Shown here: positions 1-16,643 of the stretch, in pieces
Layout of the letters: every line of letters starts with the position of its first letter
How positions within the stretch are numbered: the stretch's first letter is position 1
Source: Plantago major
Taxonomy: Eukaryota; Streptophyta; Magnoliopsida; Lamiales; Plantaginaceae
Assembly: GCA_026545765.1 (NCBI GenBank)
Contig: CM048843.1
Span: forward strand, 4,340,001 to 4,404,000
DNA length: 64,000 bases
Direction: 5' to 3'
Program-made: the position numbers and the translations under genes
The notes under the pieces: model-generated
Databases searched by the model: none
What the model was told of the DNA's origin: nothing
What the model saw: only the letters and a program-made list of their open reading frames with translations

Positions 1-380
1 AAAATTTTCAATTTACTAACTTTTGAATATTAATTCATTCTATACTAGTCAAGTAGCCATATTATGCTTCTGAGTTGCATTTTTATTTTTTAACTATGTT
101 TTCAGCAAAGTCATGGGTCAGGCCTGCATTGCAGCCGTTGTCCCAGCTTGACACGCGCTTGGCGCGTCGTCCAAGCTGCATCGTCGAGCTCCTCCCGCGT
201 CAAGCCATGACGCGGGAGCGTAAAGTGCAGCAGCCAACCGGCTGCTGCCACTTGGCGCATTGTGGTTCTTTCCTTTTTTTTTAATTTTTGTGTTTTGTCC
301 AATTTCAAACGGCTATAATTTTCAAAATAAAAATGTAAAAAATAAATAAAAATCACCAACGGCTTTATTTTTTCGAGATT

Positions 381-388
381 TATAAATA
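381..388 (+). promoter_or_regulatory. TATA box of Harbinger ORF1
   Basis: TATAAATA lies about 115 bases before the ATG of the ORF1 frame, in an AT-rich stretch followed by a CT-rich leader. This is a normal plant core-promoter layout. Confidence 0.5.
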
Positions 389-502
389 GATGCCAGTCTT
401 GACTATGTTTGGATCATCCCATCTCCAACTCCTCTTTCTCTCTTAATTAAACTTAAAACACTCTCTTCACTTACACCATCTCCACTTCAATTTTCCGGCG
501 AC

Positions 503-1603
503 ATGGACGGAAACTTGTTTACTCCGAAAACTCTGAGGTGGATGCAAGAAAACACACCCGAAGCCTACGAAGCGTGCATGCAAAAGCTCAACAAAAACAC
601 CTCTCAATAACCCCAACCGAGCTTCGTTCGCCCTTTGTTCCAAAGCTCCTACCAAGACCCCTACACTCAAAATTACCATTCTCCAACCTCCCAAACACCA
701 ATATTTTTGCAAACACCGGAAGTTGAGGTTGTTCCTGAAACGCAGCCGGAAATTCAACCGAACCGGAGGCGTGGAAAAGGGAAAGCCAAGGCCAAGGAAG
801 GAGCGACGTCCAACAAAGAGCAAGGACGGAACTCACTCTACAACCAGAATGAGGACTTGGTTCTCATCTCTTGCTACATGGTTGTTAGCCAAAATCCGAT
901 CGTTGGCACGAATCAGAAGTACACAACTTTGTTCCATAAAGTTGAGGAGAGGTTCGAGGATGTCCGGAGGGATGGGAAGATGTCCGGTATGGAAAAATAC
1001 CGGAGTCATGATTCAATTCGTCTCAAATTTAAGCGGATGAGAGATGAGATTAATCATTGGTTGATTTATGTGGATCGTGCTACTAGGGTTGTCGGCGATC
1101 TGAGTGGCTACAATGAAGCCGATGTGATTGAAACGGCCCAGGAATTCTACGAAGAGAAATCACCCGGTCAAGCCGCATTCAACATGTTCAAGCAGTGGGA
1201 TGCCATGAAACAGTACCCAGAGTGGGGAACGAGGATGAACTTGGAGGAACACATGAAGAAGGTCGCAACATCTGCGAGGGTTGAGGTTCCAGATGATGAT
1301 GATCAACCAATGGAATCAACAGGTGGCAGTAGTAGTGGGAGTAAGCGGATCCATGTCAGTGAGGACAATGTCACGACTAACAAACGGCCTATGGGTCGTG
1401 ACAAGACAAAGAAGATGGCTAAAGTTGTTAGTTCTGGCAACTCCTCAATGGATGCAATGAGTGGGGGATGGGTTAACTTTAATGAAAGTTATCCCCAATA
1501 CATTGAGTTGGAAAGACAGAAGCTGGAGTTTGCCCGTCAAAAGGAGGAACGTAGGATGAAGGAGAAGAAGATGGACATGCTCATGAAACTTATGGGGGAC
1601 TAG
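503..1603 (+). pseudogene. Harbinger ORF1: Myb/trihelix-like DNA-binding protein with NAM-associated C-terminal domain
   Basis: In Harbinger elements ORF1 encodes a DNA-binding helper of the transposase. The frame opens with MDGNLFTPKTLRWMQEN at 503. An in-frame TAA at 608-610 interrupts it after 35 codons, and the frame then stays open to a TAG at 1601-1603. The conserved part (about residues 110-240, counted from the first ATG) starts with EDLVLISCYMVVSQNPIVG, contains the helix around MEKYRSHDSIRLKFKRM, and ends with the aromatic motif FKQWDAMKQYPEW. A Ser-rich linker and a Lys/Glu-rich coiled coil (QKEERRMKEKKMDMLMKL) close the protein. Genome annotations often mislabel this family as a glutathione S-transferase T3-like or NAM-like protein. 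A 322-aa product could start at the Met at 635, but it would lack the N-terminus. Confidence 0.75.
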
Positions 1604-1871
1604 GCCAACTTGGCCCCTGCACATAAGACATTAGCTGATGCACTGCAGAAAGAATGGTTTCCGTCCGAGTAATAACTGAAGTTTGGAGCTTGTTTTAGTT
1701 TGCTTGTTTTTCAAATTATGTAAGGTGTGACTTGTTTGTTTTTTACTTTCTGAAGTGTGGCTTGTTTATGTTTTACTATTCCAAGTGTTCGTTGTAATAA
1801 AATCAGTGTGCTTTGAATTTGAATTTGAATTTTTGGAATTACGGAAAGTAAGTCTTGTGATTTATCTTTAC

Positions 1872-1940
1872 TTTGTCAGGCATCTTATCATTGCTTTGTC
1901 AGACATCTTATCTTCAATTTGTCAAACATCTTATCTTCAA
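1872..1940 (+). repeat. Three tandem copies of a 23-bp unit
   Basis: Three head-to-tail copies begin at 1872, 1895 and 1918 with core TTTGTCAGACATCTTATCTT. Copies two and three differ at one position, and the first is more diverged. They lie between the ORF1 stop and the TATA box of the second gene remnant. Confidence 0.75.
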
Positions 1941-2132
1941 TTAATGAGGCATCCAATGCATTGTGACTCAGTTATGACTAAGAAATGAGTCACCCATCTC
2001 CCACAACTTGTCTATATAATGCAACCATAGAACACATTTTCAGATACAACAACCTACTTGCATTCATCACTTCTTACATTATCTTAACTAAACAGAAAAC
2101 ACTCTATCTACTTCAAGTTTCCAAAGATAATC

Positions 2133-2195
2133 ATGTCCAATTCATCATCTGATGAAAGTTTGCTTGGTTCTTCTTCATCCAATCCTTTCATATAA
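2133..2195 (+). pseudogene. 5' remnant of a second Harbinger gene, probably the transposase
   Basis: A TATA box (TATATAAT, about 2013) and a leader are followed by an ATG opening 20 codons (MSNSSSDESLLGSSSSNPFI), then TAA. A Ser/Asp-rich start is common in plant Harbinger transposases. Directly afterwards the sequence runs into the terminal palindrome of the element, so almost the whole gene is missing. That it is the transposase is inferred from position and the N-terminal style only. Confidence 0.4.
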
Positions 2196-2210
2196 ATCCA
2201 AAGCAGTAAG

Positions 2211-2233
2211 AGCAGTGGGTCTGACCCACTGCT
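2211..2233. repeat. Perfect 23-bp palindrome at the right end of the Harbinger copy
   Basis: Two 11-base arms (AGCAGTGGGTC and GACCCACTGCT) are separated by a single T. The inner GGGTC matches the start of the left end of the element, so the palindrome probably marks the right terminal inverted repeat. Confidence 0.7.
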
Positions 2234-2959
2234 ACAGAGGGTGAAACCACTAGGGGTAATACCATGATCTAACAACCTTTGAAGTTATCCATCTCCTAGT
2301 TAAAATAAAAAAATAAAAAAAATAATAAATTTAAAAAAATAAAAAAAAAAAAAGGAGGAGGAGAAGATGGGATGCCCAGAAGAAAGTAAGTTCACCTGGA
2401 AATCAATATACAACTCATGTTATTTTTTAATCACATTTCAGTTACTCAGATGCAAAACTGAGTGTCCCAATCTACCATGGTGTTGAACCGTTGCAACTCA
2501 GACAAGGCCCTCTTTCAGTCTATAATCAAGTACTAAAAAGTCCAAATATAATTTCAACTTTACTCGCGGATTTTGACATATTTAACATCCTTTTACTTCA
2601 AGTCACGATTAAAACACTGTTCCAAACTTGTACGGTTGTACCACGTAAACTTCTGAAGAAACAAAACACTAGCTTAAAATACAATACTCCAAAAACCTGA
2701 TCAGCATGAAAAGCACTCTGAAAGACTGAAACAACAAATTGGAAATATCTGTTTTTCTGATATTTCATGTTTACCTAGGATTCTACTTATACAATGCTAC
2801 TCGAGCCAATGCGTCAACAATTAGATATTTTTCTGATTAAGTCCTATCATCTACGGTGAGCAGCATATTCGCTACAAAATATATGCCGCCTGGTAGAGAA
2901 AAATAATAATTTATTCTACACCAAAACTTTTTTTTTCTTTGTATTTGACCTAGAAACAT
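2228..2959. other. Spacer and 3' flank of the TGT gene
   Basis: There is no gene here. The stretch contains an A-rich low-complexity tract (about 2305-2354) next to the Harbinger end. The right part should hold the 3' UTR of the minus-strand tRNA-ribosyltransferase gene. I see no clear mobile element. Confidence 0.5.
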
Positions 2960-10452
<7,493 letters not shown>

Positions 10453-10652
10453 TTTCGTGGCATTGGTGTACATAGGAATTGAATTGAAAAAAGCTGATCG
10501 AAATCAAGAGATAGATATGAATTGAATTGATGAAGGTGAGTAGAAGAATGAGGTACCGAAATTTTTGGCGAGAGGCGGCCGTTGGAGACAGGTGAGGCTC
10601 GGGCAGGCTGTTTTTCTGTCGGGCAGCAGAGCCCTAACGAAATTTGAGTCGA

Positions 10653-10660
10653 TTTATATA
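10653..10660 (-). promoter_or_regulatory. TATA box of the TGT gene
   Basis: On the minus strand TATATAAA lies about 200 bases before the chosen ATG at 10452. This predicts a 5' UTR of roughly 170 bases. Confidence 0.55.
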
Positions 10661-11374
10661 CGGCATATGGCGCGCCGGCAAAAGTCAATGTTCACTGTAC
10701 ATTCACTAAATTAGGTAACGGTCAAATTGGATCAGCGTGGTTTAATGATGTTGCATAAATTGCAAAATCGCTTTCAGATTAAGGGATACTTATGTTAACA
10801 CTTTGTAATTTGACAATGGGGTTGTTCTTGATGTTTAAAATTTTGTGTGCAGTGTGCACATTTGAATAACGTGTTTAACATTTGAGTTGCAATGGCAATT
10901 TTTCATAAAGAAAATTACACATTTGACCTCCATCACAAAAAAATATAGGCACTAAAAAGATGCACAAAGTCTTGGGATAAACAGTCTCTAGCTATTTTAT
11001 CTAGAAACGGGAGCTTTTTGCAATTTACCATTAAACACTTCAATTTAGCATTTTTTCGCGGATCCGGGTTATGACCCGTTTTGTATCCGTTTATTTCATT
11101 TTTTCTTTACTGTTTTTTATCTTTCTCTCTCTAACATACTATTTTCCGTTTTCTCTCCTGTTTTCCGAGTTTTCCTCCTTGGTTTTCATCACTTTCGAAC
11201 TTGGATAGCTTGTTTTCTGGTCATTTTCCTTCACAATCATCAATGTAAGTGTAGGTTTTATCGTTTCCCGTTTGTTTTCTCTGTGTTTTTTACTTTTTGG
11301 CTCTGTTTTGTGAGTGTGTTTTGGTTTTCGAGTGATCGGACGTTTTTGTCTTCGTTTTGTAGTTCTGAGTTAGA
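10661..11374. other. Intergenic stretch with a possible Mutator-like left end
   Basis: There is no host gene. A stretch starting near 11009 (GGGAGCTTTTTGCAATTTAC) resembles the outer end of Ulp1-carrying Mutator-like elements and lies just before the broken Ulp1-like gene. I could not find a matching inverted copy downstream, so the end is only a candidate. T-rich leader sequence follows up to the ATG at 11375. Confidence 0.35.
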
Positions 11375-11601
11375 ATGTCAGGTGAAAAGCAGGAAAAATT
11401 ACTCTCTAAAGTACCTGTGTTTCCGAATTTTAAGCGCAAGGGTTCTGAGGTATTTTTCGCTTTCGTACTTTTTATTTTTCTTTTTGCTTGGGTACATGCA
11501 TGTTTTTATTGAGATCTTAGGCTTTTTTTTTTGCTTTTTGAATTTGCAAGTTGTTGTTAGTTTTCGCGGGGTTTTTGGTTTTTGTTGATGTATTGTTTTG
11601 A

Positions 11602-11800
11602 ATGAGATCATAGTGTTTTTTATTGAGAACATAGTTGTTTTGAATAATATTAGACCATAATTTACTTGACTGAGAATATAGTGTGTTTTGTTGAGAACAT
11701 AGTGTTTTATGTTGGAACATAGTGGTTTTTGTTGAGAACATAGGAATTTATGTTTAAAACATAGTTTTTGTTTATGTTTGAGAACATAGTATTCTTATAG
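11602..11800 (+). repeat. Degenerate GAGAACATAG repeats, intron 1 block
   Basis: At least eight loosely spaced copies of a unit like TTTTTGTTGAGAACATAGT fill the intron up to the polypyrimidine tract of the acceptor. Spacing is about 18-30 bases, and individual copies differ by several bases. Confidence 0.75.
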
Positions 11801-12933
11801 TTTGTTTTCCTTTTTTTTTTCAGTAGTGACTGATGATAAAAAGAATGTTAAGAAGACCAGGGGTAATAAAAAGAAAAATTTCAAGGTTGATGATGAGCGG
11901 CTTAAGGTGCAACCTGGGAAGAGGTCGAAGTCACATCTTGTTGAGGTGGTTGCTGAGGAGGGTGTTGTATTAAAAGTTATGCATACTAAATGCAATCCAA
12001 AGAAGTTGAGGGATTTGTTTGAGAAATTGAATGATAAGCAAAAGAACTGTATTGTTGAAATTGGATTTGGGGGACTTTTTCAGGTTTTGTTAACTAAGAT
12101 ACCTCATGGCATTGTCCCTTGGTTGGTTGAGAGGTTTAACCCTGTTTCATATGTTCAAAAAATACAGTCATTTGAGTACCAGATTACAGGGGATGATGTT
12201 CATGACATTTTCATGCTTCCGCGGAATCCTGGCAATGAAGTTCCCATCAAGTTTAAGTATAAAGGGAGAAACATTGTCCCTTCCGATAGTGTTTCTAAAG
12301 AGAATGATTTGAGGGCTGGATGGGTAGAATCTGTCAAGGGTTGGGCTAAGGCGACTGCTAGTGGGGAAGTGAGTTTGTCATGTGTTAAGAAGCGACTTAT
12401 TAGTTTGGCAGATGGTGGAGATGAGTTTAAGCAGCTCTTTGTTATATATGCATGTGGGTGTTTTCTTGCTCCTACTTCAACAGGATATGTTGACCCAAAA
12501 TTGTTGCTATCTGTACAAGATGTAGGGCTCATTAGGACATTTGATTGGTGTTCATATGTCATCGATAAGTTGGCTTATGCTATCAAAAACTTTAGAGAGA
12601 CTGATTTTTGTTCTGTTAGTGGTTGTGTTGCTGTCTTGTTGTTCTGTTATCTACATAGGTTGAACTTTTTGGGACGTAATGCGCCTTCATCCCTTCCGCT
12701 TTGCTCCCATTAGACCGATAAAATTATTGAGGATAGGATTGGTGGTGAGAAGAAAGTTGGTTATGGATTAACGCCTATGAGTTCTATCTATCCTATCACT
12801 AAAGCAAAGCAGTCAAGGCCTTTGTTTCATAGTGGCCCACAATTTGCTGAAGGGTTTGTCAAGTATTCCATTGTTGAAGGCTTGCCGAGGAATTCAGAAA
12901 TTAAGGCATGTGCAGAAAATGTAAGTAATGTTC

Positions 12934-13105
12934 TTTTTGAGATCATAGTGTTTTTCATTGAGATCATACTAATTTATGTTGATATCATAGTTGTTTTGTA
13001 TTGAGAACATAATACTTTTTGTTGATAACATAGGTTTTTTATTGAGATCATATTACTTTATGCTGATAACACAGGTTATTTTATTGAGATCATATGACTA
13101 TTTTT
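12934..13105 (+). repeat. Degenerate GAGATCATAG repeats, intron 2 block
   Basis: The same unit as in intron 1, here mostly as TTTTTATTGAGATCATA, recurs at least seven times in a 210-base intron and makes up nearly all of it. Confidence 0.75.
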
Positions 13106-13959
13106 TTAACTTAGTACTTTTTTTTTTAAGAGTGCCGATGAGTCATGGAGGATTTTCAAGAGAGATTCAGAGGTCATTATGCGTGCACATCTTGAAAGGT
13201 TGTTAAACCTTGGTATTGGGATTGCACCATATGTTGCTAGTTCACAACCTTCCCAGTCAGCTTCACAAAAATGGTGGTCTAATCCATTGCTTCATCAAGC
13301 TGTTGATCATATTTGTGCTGGTTTGATGTTGAAGGTGATGGATAGACCTAGTTGTTCTCTTGGTTTTAGTCAAGAAGTTATGTCTCAACCTGAGTCTCAG
13401 TCCGAAGGTGATAATCTTTATGACACACAAACTGGCATGATTTGTGTAGATCTTGCTTCAACTCAAGATGATATTCAGGCTGTGCCTTCTACTGTTAATA
13501 TTTCTCCACCTCAGCATAAACTTAAGCCTGGTCTAATTACTGTTAATCTTTCTCCACCTGAGCCTCCATTGAAGAATATCAATCCACCCCAGTTTCCATT
13601 GAAGAATATCGATGATGTCTTGTTGATAGCTAAAGCTGTTGAGTTTGAAGCTAACGACATGCCAGAAGATAATGATAATGATGGTTTTGATGATACTATT
13701 CATCATGACCACCAACAAAATGTGCCAAATAAAGAAATATTTGTTGAGAAGCATGATAGTGAGAATCATGTTGAGGTAATTCTTGGATGTGAATTGGACT
13801 GTGGGTCTATAAACCCATATGTTGTCATGGGGAGCAAGGTTATGAGGAGGATTAATAGCTATTCAAAGAAAGTCATGAAGACATTAGTGAAAGAAGTTGC
13901 TGACTATTGCTTTTTCATTCAAGAGAATGAGATGTAAGTCATTTTTAATTTTATTTTTA

Positions 13960-14055
13960 TTTAGATCATATGTTTTTTCATTGAGATCATGTGTTTTTTT
14001 TATTGAGATCATATGTTTTTTTTATTGAGATCATAGTTTTTTAATGTTCATAGTT
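13960..14055 (+). repeat. Degenerate GAGATCATAT repeats, intron 3 block
   Basis: Four to five copies of TTTTTTATTGAGATCATAT, more regular than in the other two introns, fill the middle of the 140-base intron. Confidence 0.75.
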
Positions 14056-14515
14056 TTTTTTTTTATTTTGTAGGGATTTAAAAAAATTTGTTTGGTTCGA
14101 TGAGGTTCACTGGGTAGATTCAGACCAGACCAGGACATTGGTGCCTTCAAATATGATATCTTCTGTCATTGTGGATAGCTGGGTTATGCTTTTGAATAAC
14201 ACTGAGCTAAGAACTTGCGATGAGTTTAAGATTCGTCGTTTTTGGTTCCACCTTAATATCTATGTATGTTTGTGAACTTTCATTTTGTAGGTTTTGTGAA
14301 CCTTTTTTTTTTAAACACTAATAGAGTTGTTTTTTGTTCTTTCATTTTAGGATTTTTGGTCCAAGCTTGCAGGGTGTTTTCAAAGTGCTGTTGGTAAAAT
14401 AGGCTTTGATCGTGATGGTCGTGATCTAACCATGAAAAATATGCAAGGTGCATTTAATTATTCATTGCCGATAAACTTGCGGGAACATCAATTTGATTTG
14501 AAGACTATCAATCTG

Positions 14516-16244
14516 GTATATTGCTTTTTATTGTTTGTTATCCGTTGGCTTCATAGCTTGCGAGTGATAACCTTCGTTTTCGATCGCGTTTTTTTTCAGA
14601 ATAAGACAATGTATCTTCTCAGCTGACAGTTTCTACAGGGGGATCGTCGTTTTTTGATCGGAAAATCAGGTTGGTCGGCTGGTTTCTCGAACTAGTAGCT
14701 GGCCCTTGGTTGGGAGAATTTTAGAGAGAGAATGTTGAGCGAGCTGAAAGCATAATAATGACGGCAAGTAGGTTTTGAAACCGGGTTATATCGTTTATAT
14801 ATGGATCCATTTTAATGACTTGGTAGTTGGCCCTTCGTTGGGTGGCATTTAGGAACTAATTTTTATTTGGGGTTAATATGTAATATTATAAACTTTGTTT
14901 ATATGCCTCTATCTAGGGGTTGTTTCTTAGGAAACTCACTCAAAAGAAGAGCATAGGTAATTCGCCTCTTTTAATATTTAATCTGTATCTAAGAATCATA
15001 TGATCGTTATATGTTGTCCCCGGCAGTATATATGTTGTTGTTTGAGGTATGGATCTTAATCTTTTTGTCACTTGTTATTTTTAAATTATGTTAAGAAAAA
15101 CTATTAAAAAAACGTATGCATAAAAAAATTCCGAGTACATTGTCACCACATAATATTTTAAGGTATTTTAATGACAAATAGGTCAAAGGCAGGCACAAAA
15201 GCTCGTATGACGAGTGAGTAGGGTGTTGATCCGGTATACGAATTAGGCATACAACTCCCTATGCTGGTTGGGATGTCTGGAAGCAGACATGACGCATAGA
15301 TTAGAGGCATGATAAATTATCATGCACAAATTCTAGACTTTATGGGGTTGTATCCGCTTCAATTTGATTAGTTTGTAGGTTTCCTTACGATGTTTAAGGC
15401 GTGGGACTTCCTCAACGGACGATTGAATATGTATTTTTCTTGAGGCATTCGGAGACGGCGAGAGCAAGCGGGTTGGATATCGTACTTCGATTGACGATGG
15501 CACTTACAACTGACGCAAAGTTAAAACAAAAAATCACAGCCAGCGATAGTTAATTTAATGGTTGAATTATTAAATAGGACATGCTCCATTGTGTTCAAAT
15601 AGTTCGCATCCTCATATTGGCACAAGATCTAAGTTTAAATAATTATAAAAAATGATGTGTGATATAGTATTGCCGATAAACTTATTGATGGATGGTAAAA
15701 AGTAAGGGAAATAAAGTATGAGAGATTGTGTGTAAATAATTAATAAATTAAGATTTTGAGTTAGGTAAAAGTATACTGAATATATGTAAAAGAATGCTAT
15801 AAAATGAGCGTATAGGTTATCAAACGAACAACCTGGTTGGATTGTAGTGGTTGAAATGAATAACAAAAGCAGTGTTGGTTAATCAGATGAGCTGAGCATC
15901 CACTCATCGAGTTCGATCCGAGTTGTAATTGAGCATGAGTTCAATTCGTCTCAATAATAAAGTGAGTTAATTTTTGGGTTCGAGTCACAATAATTAAGTT
16001 AGAGCTCAACTCATTTTATTCAAGTATGTTTCACTGAGTTTAAGCGAACAAGTTGAATCCTACTAAACTCGATTAGAAAACAAGCTTTCCAATTAGACTC
16101 GAATATATTATCAGGCTAGCCCAAGCCGAACGAGCAAAATATGAGAGGCATACTGCATACTGCACAGTGCATACCCTACAATAGACCCAAAAAAGGGAAA
16201 AATTCAGAAAAGTACCGTAAAAATTGAAGCTGGAAGCTAACGAA
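14516..16244. other. Intergenic region upstream of the isoamylase gene
   Basis: No coding region can be supported. A single terminal-repeat-like end (GTTATCAAACGAACAACC, about 15817-15834) suggests a decayed MITE without a clear partner. The stretch 15890-16130 is rich in GAGTT/AACTC and GAGCTCAACTC motifs and looks like old repeat DNA. The rest is AT-rich spacer. Confidence 0.4.
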
Positions 16245-16278
16245 CACGTGTAAATCCCGGTCCACACGTTCACGTGGC
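16245..16278. promoter_or_regulatory. Pair of CACGTG (G-box/ABRE-like) motifs upstream of the isoamylase gene
   Basis: CACGTG occurs at 16245-16250 (context AACACGTGTA) and 16271-16276 (context TTCACGTGGCAG), 26 bp apart and about 370-400 bases before the ATG. The second fits the ABRE core ACGTGGC. Such sites bind bZIP and bHLH factors and are common in light-, clock- or ABA-responsive genes. Function here is inferred. Confidence 0.45.
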
Positions 16279-16643
16279 AGACATGACACTACCCTCCTTC
16301 GACGCTGCTCGTCACCCCAAAAGATCTTCAATACCCGCGATAATTTCACCTCTATTCAATTTCCCAGATTATTTCTATCTACAGATGACAAAGCTATTTT
16401 CTCCCCCTATTTACAAGCAGGAAAAAAACAAACCAGAATAGCAAATGGATCCTTCTCCATCGTCCAATCACTACTCCAAATGTCATCATTCACTCTCCCC
16501 GTGAAAGCTCCAGCTTACAAGTGAGAAGCTCCTTCACGTTTCATGCATTTCCCCAAAATTGTAGATTACCTGTACCGGTTTTTCAGCATCCTTCAAACCA
16601 TGAGTTTCTCAGAATAGATTACACAGAAACCGATTGACTGATT

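Larger units (their letters stand above)
115..2227 (+). mobile_element. PIF/Harbinger-type DNA transposon, internally deleted
   Basis: The block carries an ORF1 typical of plant Harbinger elements, a second promoter plus the first 20 codons of another gene, and related sequences at its two ends. The left end reads GGGTCAGGCCTGCATTGC. The reverse complement of the right end reads GGGTCAGACCCACTGC. The left subterminal part (about 130-250) is GC-rich and full of hairpins, for example 10-bp arms TCCCGCGTCA/TGACGCGGGA and 8-bp arms CAGCAGCC/GGCTGCTG. No transposase body is present, so the copy is non-autonomous. The expected TWA target duplication is not obvious, so the end points are approximate. 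Confidence 0.5.
11375..14515 (+). pseudogene. Ulp1-protease-like gene of the type carried by Mutator-like elements, truncated
   Basis: Five exons can be read in one frame: 11375-11441, 11824-12920, 13131-13933, 14074-14263 and 14351-14515 (774 codons, GT-AG introns). The first half contains the domain that starts CNPKKLRDLFEKLNDKQK and continues with VEIGFGGLFQV, WLVERFNPVS and the ITGDDVHDIFMLP block. This is known from plant Ulp1-like (peptidase C48) proteins found in Mutator-like elements. A Pro/Asp-rich linker follows, then the start of the protease-like part (FVWFDEVHWVDSDQ ... FNYSLPINLREHQFDL). The His, Asp and Cys of the C48 triad should follow, but nothing in the next few hundred bases encodes them. 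A TAG at 12711-12713 interrupts exon 2 in frame; relatives often have Trp there (SH-W-TDKIIEDRI). It is therefore a pseudogene with no catalytic core. Confidence 0.65.

Noticed and set aside
2491-2700. 69-codon open frame on the plus strand
   Set aside because: No recognisable motif, AT-rich composition, and position next to the 3' end of the TGT gene; treated as chance.
11399-11741. Minus-strand Lys/Thr-rich frames opposite the Ulp1-like intron
   Set aside because: They come from reading the T-rich intronic repeat on the other strand; no domain or start context.
15810-15836. GTTATCAAACGAACAACC as a MITE end
   Set aside because: The opposite end could not be found, so no element is called beyond a remark.
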